From Clostridium sp. CS001 (GTDB lineage Bacteria > Bacillota > Clostridia > Clostridiales > Clostridiaceae): a stretch of 64,000 nt of DNA. Location: assembly GCF_020443565.1 (NCBI RefSeq), contig NZ_JAIZZN010000003.1, forward strand, positions 1 to 64,000, in the 5' to 3' direction. Of the stretch, positions 1 through 6,987 are shown piece by piece. The notes beneath the pieces were generated by a model, which searched no databases, was not told the DNA's origin, and saw only the letters and a program-made list of their open reading frames with translations. How positions within the stretch are numbered: the first letter of the stretch is position 1; each line of letters begins with the position of its first letter. The position numbers and the translations under genes were made by a program.

Positions 1-212
1 GACATGGAAGGGTAAGTTACCAGAGATAATGCGGACATCCATCGTAGCCATAATTTAACAAAAGAGCATAGTTCTCTTTAGGTCACCTATCTATGCCCAT
101 ATAAATACAATGCTTCAATATATACCAAGGGGGTTTCTTTTTTAAATAATGAAATTCTGAGAATGAGCGAGATATCGAGAGTAATTTATAATATAGAGAG
201 GAAGGAAAAATA

Positions 213-911
213 ATGAATGTTTTCACTTTTGGAATAAATGATGGGCATACAATTAAAGGTTTTGGAACAGGAGCAGTAGGCATAATTAATGAAAGTGAAC
301 AGACTAGGTTAGTTGGTGCAGAAGTAAGGAAGCTTTTAAAAGAAGCTGGCCACAATGCTATAAATTGTACTATAGATTATGCAAACAGTGTAAATGAAAG
401 TTTATCTTTAATAATGGATCAAGCAAATAGACAAGACTTAGATTGGTTTATCTCAATACATTTTAATGCTGGTGGTGGTCAAGGTGTAGAAGCTTACACT
501 TATGCGGGCAGGCAATATAAAGATGCAATAGACGTATGCGCTAATATAGCTAAATTAGGCTTTAAAAACAGGGGTGTAAAAGATGGTAAGGGCCTTTATG
601 TTATTAGACGTACTGTTGCTAAATCTATGCTCATTGAAGTTTGCTTTGTAGATACTTCAGATGCTGAGCAATACTTGAAAGTGGGATATAAGGCTATTGC
701 TAAAGCTATCGTAGCAGGATTGTTAGGGGAAGAAATTAAACCGATAATTAAACCAATAGAAAAGATAAAAGTTAATTACTGCTTAGAGTTTCAGCTCTGG
801 TATAACAAAACAACTCAAACAACTACACCTTTAACACAGGATGGTATTTGGGGACCAGCTACAGATGCTGCATATAAACTTTTAGACAAATTAATAAGGG
901 GTGAATATTAA
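213..911 (+). CDS. N-acetylmuramoyl-L-alanine amidase (Amidase_3), phage-type endolysin
   Basis: Zinc amidase that cuts the bond between N-acetylmuramic acid and the stem-peptide L-Ala, here probably a phage lysis enzyme. The four usual metal/catalytic positions are visible: His12 (NDGHT), Glu27 (INESE), His83 (SIHFNAGGG) and Glu142 (IEVCFVD). The amidase domain covers about residues 1-175; a linker with repeated PIIKPI leads to a C-terminal segment (about 185-232) ending in a GIWGPATDAA block, resembling a peptidoglycan-binding repeat. There is no signal peptide, as expected for a holin-released endolysin. The start has a GAGAGGAAGG site just upstream. Its stop overlaps the start of the holin-like gene by one base, so the two form a lysis cassette with an inverted gene order. 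Family call is firm; phage origin is inferred from context. Confidence 0.88.
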   Translation: MNVFTFGINDGHTIKGFGTGAVGIINESEQTRLVGAEVRKLLKEAGHNAINCTIDYANSVNESLSLIMDQANRQDLDWFISIHFNAGGGQGVEAYTYAGRQYKDAIDVCANIAKLGFKNRGVKDGKGLYVIRRTVAKSMLIEVCFVDTSDAEQYLKVGYKAIAKAIVAGLLGEEIKPIIKPIEKIKVNYCLEFQLWYNKTTQTTTPLTQDGIWGPATDAAYKLLDKLIRGEY

Positions 912-1224
912 TGTTTGAATTATTAATTAGATATAGATTTGTTATTTTAGTTATCTTGGCCACTATTCTTTATGCGCATTGGAGTGGCAAAAATTTAAAA
1001 CTCAAGCATATGCTCTTATGCTTCAGGCAAAACGATTGGCCAAAGATGAAGTTTTAAAAAATGGAGAACAACAAGTTGAGTGGATCATAAAACGAAGTTA
1101 TCAATTCTTACCTAAAAAATTAACTATTTTTATATCTGAAGAACGCATGAGAAATATTATAAGATATTTGTATGAAAAATTAAAAGATGTTATAGATGAT
1201 GGACAAGTAAATAATAGTTTATAA
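911..1224 (+). CDS. holin-like membrane protein, coding sequence split by a -1 frame change
   Basis: The ATG at 911 overlaps the amidase stop (TAATG) and opens a hydrophobic segment (MFELLIRYRFVILVILATIL) whose own frame stops at 1057. The -1 frame, open from about 937 to 1224, encodes the rest of what looks like one protein: a basic helical region with WQKFKTQAYALMLQAK and YQFLPKKLTIFIS, the layout of small phage membrane proteins encoded next to endolysins (one N-terminal TM helix, then an amphipathic domain of about 80 residues). At 991-997 the zero frame reads A_AAT_TTA, a canonical -1 slippery heptamer, with a weak 6-bp stem (1004-1009 with 1018-1023) six bases downstream. It could be programmed frameshifting, a plain indel, or separate initiation at TTG 979, which lacks a ribosome binding site. 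Holin function is inferred from position and topology only. Confidence 0.55.
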
Positions 1225-1443
1225 CGGGTACAGCCGACTAATGTATTAGTATTAACTAGGTACGAAAAAATATTATTAGGTTTTTTAAGACAAGTTATAT
1301 TGATAAATGGAAGGCTACCCTAAACTAAACACCTTAAACAAAATAATGTTAAACAATTAAAACTGATATTATTCCTTTATTATAAAGTTACTTATGAAAA
1401 ATAAAGCATTGATTTATATGTATTTTTTTATATTTAAAAAGAA

Positions 1444-1471
1444 AAAACCATTTGGAACCCCAAATGGTTTT
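1444..1471. terminator. bidirectional rho-independent terminator
   Basis: Perfect 12-bp stem (1444-1455 with 1460-1471) around the loop AACC. On the minus strand it is followed by a T run, so it best serves the convergent secreted-protein gene ending at 1522; on the plus strand it can close the lysis cassette. The 1225-1443 stretch before it contains only a short palindrome (ACTAAT/ATTAGT near 1238-1251) and no recognisable gene. Confidence 0.8.
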
Positions 1472-1521
1472 ATTCTTTTAGTTCACTATAACCTTTTTAT
1501 ATTAAATAGTTATTTTCTATT

Positions 1522-2385
1522 CTAATAATTCTCCTCACAATAATAGTTAAATTCAATTATAGGATTTAAAGAATAGCTTGTGTATGGAGCAAAAAAACCA
1601 GATACGGAATGCTTAAACGACCAATTTTGTTTTAACATTATTGGTTGAGAAGGATTTAATACATTCTTTGTAAAAATTGCAGGTCCTGTTAGATCAAACC
1701 ATGAATATTGTGAAATTGGCTTGATTGATCGTATTTTGTCATCAACATAATATTTATTAGTTTCAGTTCCCATAATATTTATTTCACGAACTATAGCAGT
1801 AGCTGGAATTGAAGTATCAGTACTTAAATCAAAACTTACATTACTTGATACTTTCTTAGTTGGTGTTACAACCATATTGGTATTAAGTGATTTTGTATAT
1901 GAAGCAAGTCGATACTCTGGTGCTCCTATTAATATTGAATAACTACTTGTTGTGCTGAAACTTTCATTAGAATATACCTTTATATAGTAAGTTCCTGAAG
2001 TAGTAATTGTAAATCTTTCTTGCCTTTTAGTTGATGGCCCATGTATGCTTTTAGAAACAAGAGTACCATCTTCTGAAATAACCTCTGCAATTTTGTCATT
2101 ATCGTATGATTTAAGAGTCAATGTTTGATTTCCAGAATAAAGAAATACTTTATACCAATCAGCGTCATTTGAGTCACTTAAAGTACCCGATAAAGGTATA
2201 GCCAGATATGATAATGAGTCTTGGATAGTATTTGCTTTAAGTTGGTATGCTGTGTCTTTAGTATCATTTACAATTGCAGTTGGAGTTCCATAGTTAATAT
2301 GGGCAAAGACCATGCCAGTCATACCAGTTAAAGTAATACTTAATGTAAATAAAAACACTAAAAGTTTTTTTTGTAAAATTTTCAT
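1522..2385 (-). CDS. secreted protein with a PPC-like beta-sandwich domain, function unknown
   Basis: 287 residues. The N-terminus is a clear Sec signal peptide (Lys-rich MKILQKK, hydrophobic core, VFAHI cleavage region near residue 28). Residues about 45-155 contain LSGTLSDSNDADWYKVFL, a phenylalanine-rich strand and SGTYYIKVYS, the pattern of bacterial pre-peptidase C-terminal (PPC) domains, which are usually found in secreted proteases. No protease domain is present; the C-terminal 130 residues are Ser/Thr-rich and not recognised. The start follows a GGGGG site on the minus strand (2391-2395). It sits between the phage lysis genes and unknown genes, so it may be a lysogenic-conversion (moron-type) gene or a host gene next to the island; I cannot decide. 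Confidence 0.6.
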   Translation of the reverse strand: MKILQKKLLVFLFTLSITLTGMTGMVFAHINYGTPTAIVNDTKDTAYQLKANTIQDSLSYLAIPLSGTLSDSNDADWYKVFLYSGNQTLTLKSYDNDKIAEVISEDGTLVSKSIHGPSTKRQERFTITTSGTYYIKVYSNESFSTTSSYSILIGAPEYRLASYTKSLNTNMVVTPTKKVSSNVSFDLSTDTSIPATAIVREINIMGTETNKYYVDDKIRSIKPISQYSWFDLTGPAIFTKNVLNPSQPIMLKQNWSFKHSVSGFFAPYTSYSLNPIIEFNYYCEENY

Positions 2386-2566
2386 AATTACCCCCTATAA
2401 ATTAAAATGATGCAATACTAGTTTATAATATCATTATTTCTATTTAAATACAAGTAATTCTGATTTGTTATAACCTTATTTGTATGTTAATATAAAATAA
2501 AGCTAAATTATACTTATGTATTGCCGATACTTATATATCTAAACTAAATATTAGGAGGAATTTAAC

Positions 2567-3283
2567 TTGTATAATAGAGTATCTTCACTTACGTATTATA
2601 GAAATAACTATAATTCAAAATCTATAGGTAGTAACATATTAAATACTAATAAAGAAACAAGTAGTATCAATAATATTAATAGAATAACTAAGAAATATAT
2701 TTCTGGTAATCTTGATGAACTTAAATTTAATAATAACGTTTTGAATGTGAAAAAAGGAACAAATTATAAAATTAAGACTTTAATGCATGGATATGCAGAT
2801 ATAGCTGTAAAAGAAAATAATAATGTAAAGTTACTTTTTTGTGATATGTATCCTGATAAAGATGTTTCAGAAGCATTTTCTGAAGGCGAATTTAACGATA
2901 TGGCTCAATCAACTAAATTAGTTAACATTATAGGTGGCGATTATCCTTTAGATGAAAAGTTAAATTTATTAAGAATTTTTTTCCCGAATTGTCAAGAAGT
3001 AAAGGCTAGACTGGAAAGTTTGGGTGCTGAGACTGGAAAAATGATTCAATTTGATGATAAATCTGAAAAAGTGCTTCTTGAACCAAATGGTTGGTTATAT
3101 ACTCAAGAGGATCTTACAAATCTTAGAAGTGGTTATATGAATAATAATCTTTCACAATTCGGATATACTGAAAATTCTAAAATCATAATTGATGGTAAGG
3201 AATTTAAATTAGATAGTAATGGACATTTAAACATTCCTGAAGGTACTATATGTACACCAGATAGAGTTAAACTTATAAAATAG
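2567..3283 (+). CDS. hypothetical protein, 238 aa, TTG start
   Basis: I do not recognise this family. The TTG start at 2567 is chosen because a strong TAGGAGG (2551-2557) sits at proper spacing and no ATG follows closely. The protein is soluble with no signal peptide or membrane helix. The first 55 residues are very rich in Asn, Ser and Tyr and look disordered; the rest is a mixed alpha/beta sequence with IIGGDYPLDEKLNLLRIFFP and a C-terminal strand-rich part (IIIDGKEFKLDSNGHLNIPEG). It is divergent from the secreted-protein gene, with 181 bases between the starts, and is followed directly by a structured element at 3288-3371. Confidence 0.5.
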   Translation: MYNRVSSLTYYRNNYNSKSIGSNILNTNKETSSINNINRITKKYISGNLDELKFNNNVLNVKKGTNYKIKTLMHGYADIAVKENNNVKLLFCDMYPDKDVSEAFSEGEFNDMAQSTKLVNIIGGDYPLDEKLNLLRIFFPNCQEVKARLESLGAETGKMIQFDDKSEKVLLEPNGWLYTQEDLTNLRSGYMNNNLSQFGYTENSKIIIDGKEFKLDSNGHLNIPEGTICTPDRVKLIK

Positions 3284-3287
3284 ATTT

Positions 3288-3371
3288 GGGGTAGATGGAG
3301 CATGCCTGTAACCAAGGTTAAAGTGACATAGAACTGTTACTTTTGACTGTTTTTAATGTTGGCTCCACCCC
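3288..3371 (+). other. three-stem structured element of unknown function
   Basis: Begins five bases after the stop of the hypothetical gene. An outer stem pairs GGGGT (3288-3292) with ACCCC (3367-3371) and GGAGC (3297-3301) with GCTCC (3362-3366), separated by a four-base bulge. It encloses two further hairpins, TAACC-AA-GGTTA (3309-3320) and AGTGACA/TGTTACT (3322-3328 with 3335-3341). There is no T run, so it is not a standard terminator. It could be a small structured RNA, an RNA-processing site, or the end of a mobile element. Confidence 0.4.
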
Positions 3372-3555
3372 ATAATGTCATGAGACTGATATTTAACGCC
3401 ATTACTTAAAAAATTGCTCAAGTGCAGATCTTATTACTTCACTTGCATTCCAGTAGCTCAGAAACTCTCTAAAGATTTATTTATTTACCACAAAAATACT
3501 TTTCTTGTGTACATTTATTTTTAATAATAAAAGATACCTTGCTTCCTTGCTGATT

Positions 3556-3845
3556 TTTGAATTTTAATTGGAATATAGATTTGATATTTTGTTTGTATTG
3601 GGAACTATTCTTTCGCTGTACTAGAGTGGCAGAAGTTTAAAACAGAAGCTTATACTTTAATGCTTCAAACAATGTATATGGCTAAAGATAGCATAATTAA
3701 GAGTGGGTAATCAAAAAAGCTTATCAATTTTTACCTGCAAAAACAACTATATTTTTAAGCGAACAGCGCATGAGAAGGATAGTACATTATTTATATGAAA
3801 AGCTAAAGACAAAGCAGATGATGGAGAAATAAATAACAGGATATA
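3556..3845 (+). pseudogene. degenerate second copy of the holin-like gene
   Basis: Nucleotide-level match to 911-1224: TTTGAATTTTAATTGGA-like start region, ATTTTGTTTGTATTGGGAAC membrane segment, then EWQKFKTEAYTLMLQ, and a 3' part matching the GCGCATGAGAA-type block of the first copy. The start codon is lost (ATG to ATT), a base is deleted near the start, TAG and TAA stops interrupt it, and the middle has indels. The junction between membrane segment and EWQKF keeps exactly the same -1 register as copy one. No intact amidase precedes it; 3372-3555 holds nothing I can recognise. It suggests duplication of, or two insertions of, related phage lysis genes. Confidence 0.7.
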
Positions 3846-3856
3846 GTAAATATTTA

Positions 3857-3899
3857 AAAGCCAGAGGTTAGTTTAAATACTAATTCTCAGGCTTTTTTT
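3857..3899 (+). terminator. rho-independent terminator after the degenerate holin copy
   Basis: Stem AAAGCC/GGCTTT extended through GAG/CTC and GTTAGT/ACTAAT around a short A/T loop, followed by a run of T. It is well preserved although the gene before it is decayed. Confidence 0.75.
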
Positions 3900-4049
3900 A
3901 TTTAAGAATAAAATTGGCAATAAGTGGACATGACTAACATATATATATAAATATGCTTCTAATAAATGCAATTTTATGGAAGTATTAGATATATTGTGTA
4001 AAATGTCGTTATTTGAGCTAATTTGTAATAAATCTATCATATTAAAAGC

Positions 4050-4108
4050 TTGTACCATTTAGTATACAGAACTATAATGTAGTTAAGAAGAGTATTATGG
4101 TTCTGTAT
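4050..4108 (+). promoter_or_regulatory. promoter with a flanking inverted-repeat operator for the DUF4065 pair
   Basis: TTGTAC (4050-4055), a 17-base spacer and TATAAT (4073-4078) make a good sigma-A promoter 50 bases before the DUF4065 start. ATACAGAAC (4064-4072) abuts the -10 box and is repeated inverted as GTTCTGTAT (4100-4108), with further matching bases on both sides. One arm lies inside the promoter and the other just downstream of the likely start point, the geometry expected of an autoregulatory operator. Confidence 0.6.
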
Positions 4109-4127
4109 CACGCTAGGAGGTGTGATT

Positions 4128-4634
4128 ATGGGAGAAGTAATAAACTTATTTAAACGAATGGGGGGAAAACAGATGCCAAGTATATATGATGTAGCGAATT
4201 ATTTTGTTACTAAAGGGAACTGCGAGGCAGAAGATCCAATTACTCCTTTAAAATTGCAAAAGTTATGCTATTATGCACAAGCGTGGAGTATGGTTTGGGA
4301 TGGACAAGAATTATTCAAAGAAGATTTTCAAGCATGGGTGCATGGTCCAGCTAATTATAAATTATATAAAAAGTACAATGATGTCTCTATGAATTCTACA
4401 ATTTGTACGGTTGACGAGGATTTCAATATAAATATATTCCGTGAGATGCAAATAGAAACATTGGATTCAGTTTGGGAGGCGTATGGGAAATTTGTTGGAA
4501 GCTATTTAGAACAATTAACTCATCAAGAAAGACCATGGAAACAGACAAGAGGAAACTTGCCACCAGGTATGGGCTGTGACAAAGTTATTCCAAAATCTTT
4601 AATGCGTGATTTTTATTCAGAGTTAAATGGGTAA
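4128..4634 (+). CDS. DUF4065 (Panacea/SocA-like) protein, probable antitoxin
   Basis: Carries the DUF4065 signature: MPSIYDVANYFV, then TPLKLQKLCYYAQAW with the conserved LQKL-YY core, and FQAWVHGPANYKLYKKY. This domain occurs in phage-encoded and socA-type proteins and as the shared antitoxin domain (Panacea) of many toxin-antitoxin pairs. The ATG at 4128 is preferred over GTG 4122 because AGGAGG at 4115-4120 is 7 bases away. The next gene overlaps the 3' end by 8 bases and is read in another frame, the tight coupling usual for toxin-antitoxin operons. The promoter-flanking inverted repeat supports autoregulation. Domain call is solid; antitoxin role is inference. Confidence 0.75.
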   Translation: MGEVINLFKRMGGKQMPSIYDVANYFVTKGNCEAEDPITPLKLQKLCYYAQAWSMVWDGQELFKEDFQAWVHGPANYKLYKKYNDVSMNSTICTVDEDFNINIFREMQIETLDSVWEAYGKFVGSYLEQLTHQERPWKQTRGNLPPGMGCDKVIPKSLMRDFYSELNG

Positions 4635-5061
4635 AAAAGTTAACAATAAGGCATTGGAACTAAAAAAGCAGACATCTAGAGATATATCAACAGAATTAAA
4701 AGATGTTGATTATAACTTAAGAAAAGGTAAGCTAGCGTTTGAAAATGTTGTTCATAGTGGGTGCTCCATTACAGATTGGCAAGGTAGTGAATTAAAGCTA
4801 TTAATTGATGCATTTCAGAAGTTAGAAACGTTAACATGGAATCAAATTATGGTAGACACTGGATTGAATTATGAAAGAAATAAATTTATTGCAATAAAAC
4901 TTCCAAGTGAAGTTCCAACTGATGCCAAACTATGTTCTTTTAGAGTTAATCAAAAAAAACGGGTTTATGGATACAGAGCACAAGAATTCTTTTATATGAT
5001 ATGGTTTGATAAAAATCATATTGTATGTCCTATGAATAAAACAAAGAAATTTCCCGCATAA
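4627..5061 (+). CDS. putative toxin partner of the DUF4065 protein
   Basis: 144 residues, overlapping the DUF4065 gene. The N-terminal third is charged and helical; the middle reads WQGSELKLLIDAFQKLETLTW and the C-terminal block reads RVYGYRAQEFFYMIWFD followed by KNHIVCP. This end resembles a widespread uncharacterised family of 120-140-residue proteins with an R-V-x-G-x-R ... W-x-D-x-x-H-x-V-x-P block, known to me only by pattern. No named toxin fold can be assigned with confidence. The ATG lies inside the upstream coding sequence, so translation is probably coupled. Function as a toxin is inferred solely from pairing with a Panacea protein. Confidence 0.55.
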   Translation: MGKKVNNKALELKKQTSRDISTELKDVDYNLRKGKLAFENVVHSGCSITDWQGSELKLLIDAFQKLETLTWNQIMVDTGLNYERNKFIAIKLPSEVPTDAKLCSFRVNQKKRVYGYRAQEFFYMIWFDKNHIVCPMNKTKKFPA

Positions 5062-5078
5062 ATAGAAGGTAAACATAT

Positions 5079-5108
5079 GCCTCTGGCTTCGGCCAGGGCT
5101 ATTTTTTT
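5079..5108 (+). terminator. terminator of the DUF4065 operon
   Basis: CTGGC-TTCG-GCCAG core with extra flanking pairs, then ATTTTTTT. The stable UUCG-type tetraloop and T run make it a strong terminator. Confidence 0.85.
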
Positions 5109-5174
5109 GCTATTTATTGCTTTATAATAGAACGCATGTTCACTATAATTAAAACAATAAAGGAAGTGGAGTAA

Positions 5175-5393
5175 ATGATTACTAAAAAGCAAAAACAAGT
5201 TATTAAAGTAATTAATGACTTTATTATAGATAATAAGTACTCACCAAGCGTAAGAGAATTAGCATCAATTTAAAATTTAAAATCATCATCATCAGTACAA
5301 AGGTATTTAGTTAAGTTACAAGAAGAAGGGTATATTGAAAGAAATGAGAAAATGTCACGAACTTTACATATTTTAAACTATCAGGAGGATTAA
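5175..5393 (+). pseudogene. LexA-type winged-helix repressor, interrupted by an ochre codon
   Basis: From the ATG at 5175 the frame reads MITKKQKQVIKVINDFI ... YSPSVRELASI, then TAA at 5271-5273, then continues in the same frame as NLKSSSSVQRYLVKLQEEGYI to a stop at 5391. Together this is the N-terminal LexA DNA-binding domain (SPSVRE-x-A, SSSSV, L-x-x-L-x-x-x-GYI). There is no C-terminal protease domain, so it would be a short phage- or island-type LexA-like repressor of about 72 residues. A single substitution at codon 33 explains the break. AAGGAAGTGG upstream looks like an intact ribosome binding site. Confidence 0.75.
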
Positions 5394-5396
5394 AGC

Positions 5397-5649
5397 ATGA
5401 AAGTTGTAGCAAAGCCCATTCAAGTAGTTTCTTGGACTGATGAAAAGGGTAATATAAATCCAATAAGGTTTAAGATAACAAAGCATTTCTGTAGTTAAAA
5501 TAGATAGAGTGATTACTATAGTTAAAGAGAAACTAGCAGGTAACCTTATGCTTGTGTTTAAGTGCCAAAGTGTAGTAAATGGAGCTGATAAGTTATATGA
5601 GATTAAATATGAGCTAAGCACGTGTAAGTGGGTCTTATTTAAAATTTAA
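5397..5649 (+). pseudogene. frameshifted small protein that follows the LexA-like gene
   Basis: Starts 4 bases after the LexA-like frame with AGGAGG upstream. The first frame reads MKVVAKPIQVVSWTDEKGN and stops near 5496; a second frame continues ISVVKIDRVITIVKEKLAG ... YEIKYELSTCKWVLFK to TAA at 5647. Joined, it would be a protein of about 83 residues with alternating beta strands. I do not know its function; its position behind a LexA-type repressor suggests a damage-inducible or phage-control operon. The frame change falls near AAGCATTTCTGTAG. Confidence 0.6.
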
Positions 5650-5795
5650 GAACAGTTACTAAGATTAATGAGGAGCGACTTTGAACTTTATTTTTGTTCA
5701 TTTAGAAAATGGTTAAATCTGTAATTATATGTTGCAAATGGATTTAATATGTATTATTATTGACCTTGTGAGTTTTTAGGAAAAGGGTGAGGATT

Positions 5796-5942
5796 ATGGG
5801 TGAAAAAATAGAATTGCTTAGAAATAAATTAGAAAAGTTAATATCAGTTGCTGATAGCCTTGTTGATAGTGAAGTTGTTTCTTTAAGCCAGGAATTAGAC
5901 AAGCTTATTTTTCAATATTATTTATGCGAAGTTGAAATATAA
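5796..5942 (+). CDS. Spo0E-like aspartyl-phosphate phosphatase (48 aa)
   Basis: Very short protein with the Spo0E family pattern: an N-terminal helix IELLRNKLEKLI, then the SQELDKLI motif and a second helix ending YYLCEVEI. Spo0E proteins dephosphorylate Spo0A~P and delay or block sporulation. The family is typically 45-85 residues, so this is complete. GGGTGAGG lies 5-10 bases before the ATG. It is flanked by decayed island genes, so it may have arrived with the island. The assignment rests on the motif and size and is good but not certain. Confidence 0.7.
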   Translation: MGEKIELLRNKLEKLISVADSLVDSEVVSLSQELDKLIFQYYLCEVEI

Positions 5943-6253
5943 ATAAAGTTAATATTTTCTTCGGTATAATTCCAGAGATTTTTTTATTTTTTGTATGTTT
6001 ATTTCTCTTTTTTTTATAAAATTTCTCTATTTTTCCCTTTCTTTTTTTATTTTCCAAAGGCAAAAAATATTAAGCCATACTTTTTCGTGGCCATGTTTTG
6101 TGAGAGGTAAATTTCTTTAGTCGAGTGCCTAAATGAAAAAGTCCGTATACTTTTATCTTTAGCGCACGCCTTATTTTATTTTGAGTACTTTTCTTGATTG
6201 GACAAAGCTGATCCAAGGCTACTAAATATATTGTGTTATTTGGCTTTTCTAGC

Positions 6254-6382
6254 AAATACAGTGGCTATTCATTTTTAAGTTACCTACATACTTTCATTTT
6301 TACGAGTTAGGTCACAAATACAGTGTATTTTTATTTCATTTTACGTATACATTTTAGTACTTTAAAAAATCAAAATACAGAG
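6254..6382 (+). repeat. three degenerate direct repeats in a gene-free A/T-rich stretch
   Basis: AAATACAGTG occurs at 6254-6263 and 6316-6325, and AAATACAGAG at 6373-6382, each followed by a T-rich segment ending CATTT. The whole stretch 5943-6487 has no convincing gene: it begins with a very pyrimidine-rich tract (5960-6055) and then these repeats, just upstream of the DUF4236 gene. Possible regulator-binding repeats or iterons; nothing more can be said. Confidence 0.4.
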
Positions 6383-6487
6383 TCCTTTCATTTATGTCGA
6401 TACTTGTAACACGAAAAATAGAGGTATATGAGATGTGGTGGGGGAATAGATAAAGTATTACATATTAATGAAGAGGGGGGTAATGGC

Positions 6488-6727
6488 ATGGGATTAAAGG
6501 TTAGAAAGAGTTTTGGGCCTAAAGGATTTAAAGTTAATGTAGGGAAGAACGGCTTTTCATCTACAAGCTTAAAAATTGCACCAGGAGTAACGATTAATTC
6601 AAAACGCGGGTTAACTGTTGGCATACCAGGAACAGGTATAAGTTACAATGCTGGTGGTAAAAAAAGAAAGAGTAGTTCCCAAAAAATACCAATATTTCGG
6701 CGGCTAATGTGGCTGAAAGGAATTTAA
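6488..6727 (+). CDS. DUF4236 protein, N-terminal part (frame broken at an A6 run)
   Basis: The ATG at 6488 follows GGGGGG (6475-6480). The protein starts MGLKVRKSF and has VNVGKNGF, then a TVGIPGTGISYNAGG block, the DUF4236 pattern (VRKSFK ... SIPGTGLSY) of a small beta-rich domain of unknown function. After KKRKSSSQK the frame runs into unrelated sequence and ends at 6727. In the -1 frame the sequence continues sensibly into the next entry, so the two are probably one gene of about 154 codons broken, or slipping, at the A6 run 6681-6686. Confidence 0.7.
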   Translation: MGLKVRKSFGPKGFKVNVGKNGFSSTSLKIAPGVTINSKRGLTVGIPGTGISYNAGGKKRKSSSQKIPIFRRLMWLKGI

Positions 6728-6951
6728 AGATTGAAAGACAAAAGGATTACAATCAGAAATTTAAAGAATTTACTGGTGGGTACAATAAAAAAGCAATTAT
6801 CGCTATTATTGTTTCATTTGCTTTATGTGCAACCCCTTTGGGCCCAGTAGGGCTACTGTTAGTAATTCCTTCATTAGTTTGGTTTATATTTGATACAATT
6901 TTAAAAGTAATTAAGTTCAATAAGCATATAAAGAATAATGTACTAGAATAA
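6709..6951 (+). CDS. membrane-anchored C-terminal part of the DUF4236 protein
   Basis: Overlaps the previous entry in the -1 frame. Upstream of GTG 6709 this frame is open back through the A6 run, giving PKNTNISAANVAERNLKIER, so the GTG is unlikely to be a true start and has no ribosome binding site. It contains a charged linker and two hydrophobic segments (IIAIIVSFALCATPLGPVG and LLLVIPSLVWFIFDTIL), suggesting a membrane tail for the DUF4236 domain. Possibly made by slippage or a remnant of an indel-broken gene. Confidence 0.45.
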   Translation: MAERNLKIERQKDYNQKFKEFTGGYNKKAIIAIIVSFALCATPLGPVGLLLVIPSLVWFIFDTILKVIKFNKHIKNNVLE

Positions 6952-6953
6952 AT

Positions 6954-6987
6954 AAAAGCAGCTGGAGTTTATACCCTAGCTGCTTTT
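6954..6987. terminator. bidirectional terminator between convergent genes
   Basis: AAAAGCAGCT (6954-6963) pairs with AGCTGCTTTT (6978-6987); A and T runs on both sides allow it to work for the DUF4236 gene and the convergent XRE gene, whose last codon it overlaps. Confidence 0.8.

Noticed and set aside
83-355. Minus-strand open frame of 90 codons over the amidase start
   Set aside because: Low-complexity antisense translation, no ribosome binding site, and it overlaps a clear amidase gene.
6070-6255. 61-codon minus-strand frame in the 5943-6487 gap
   Set aside because: No ribosome binding site and no recognisable features; the stretch looks noncoding or decayed.
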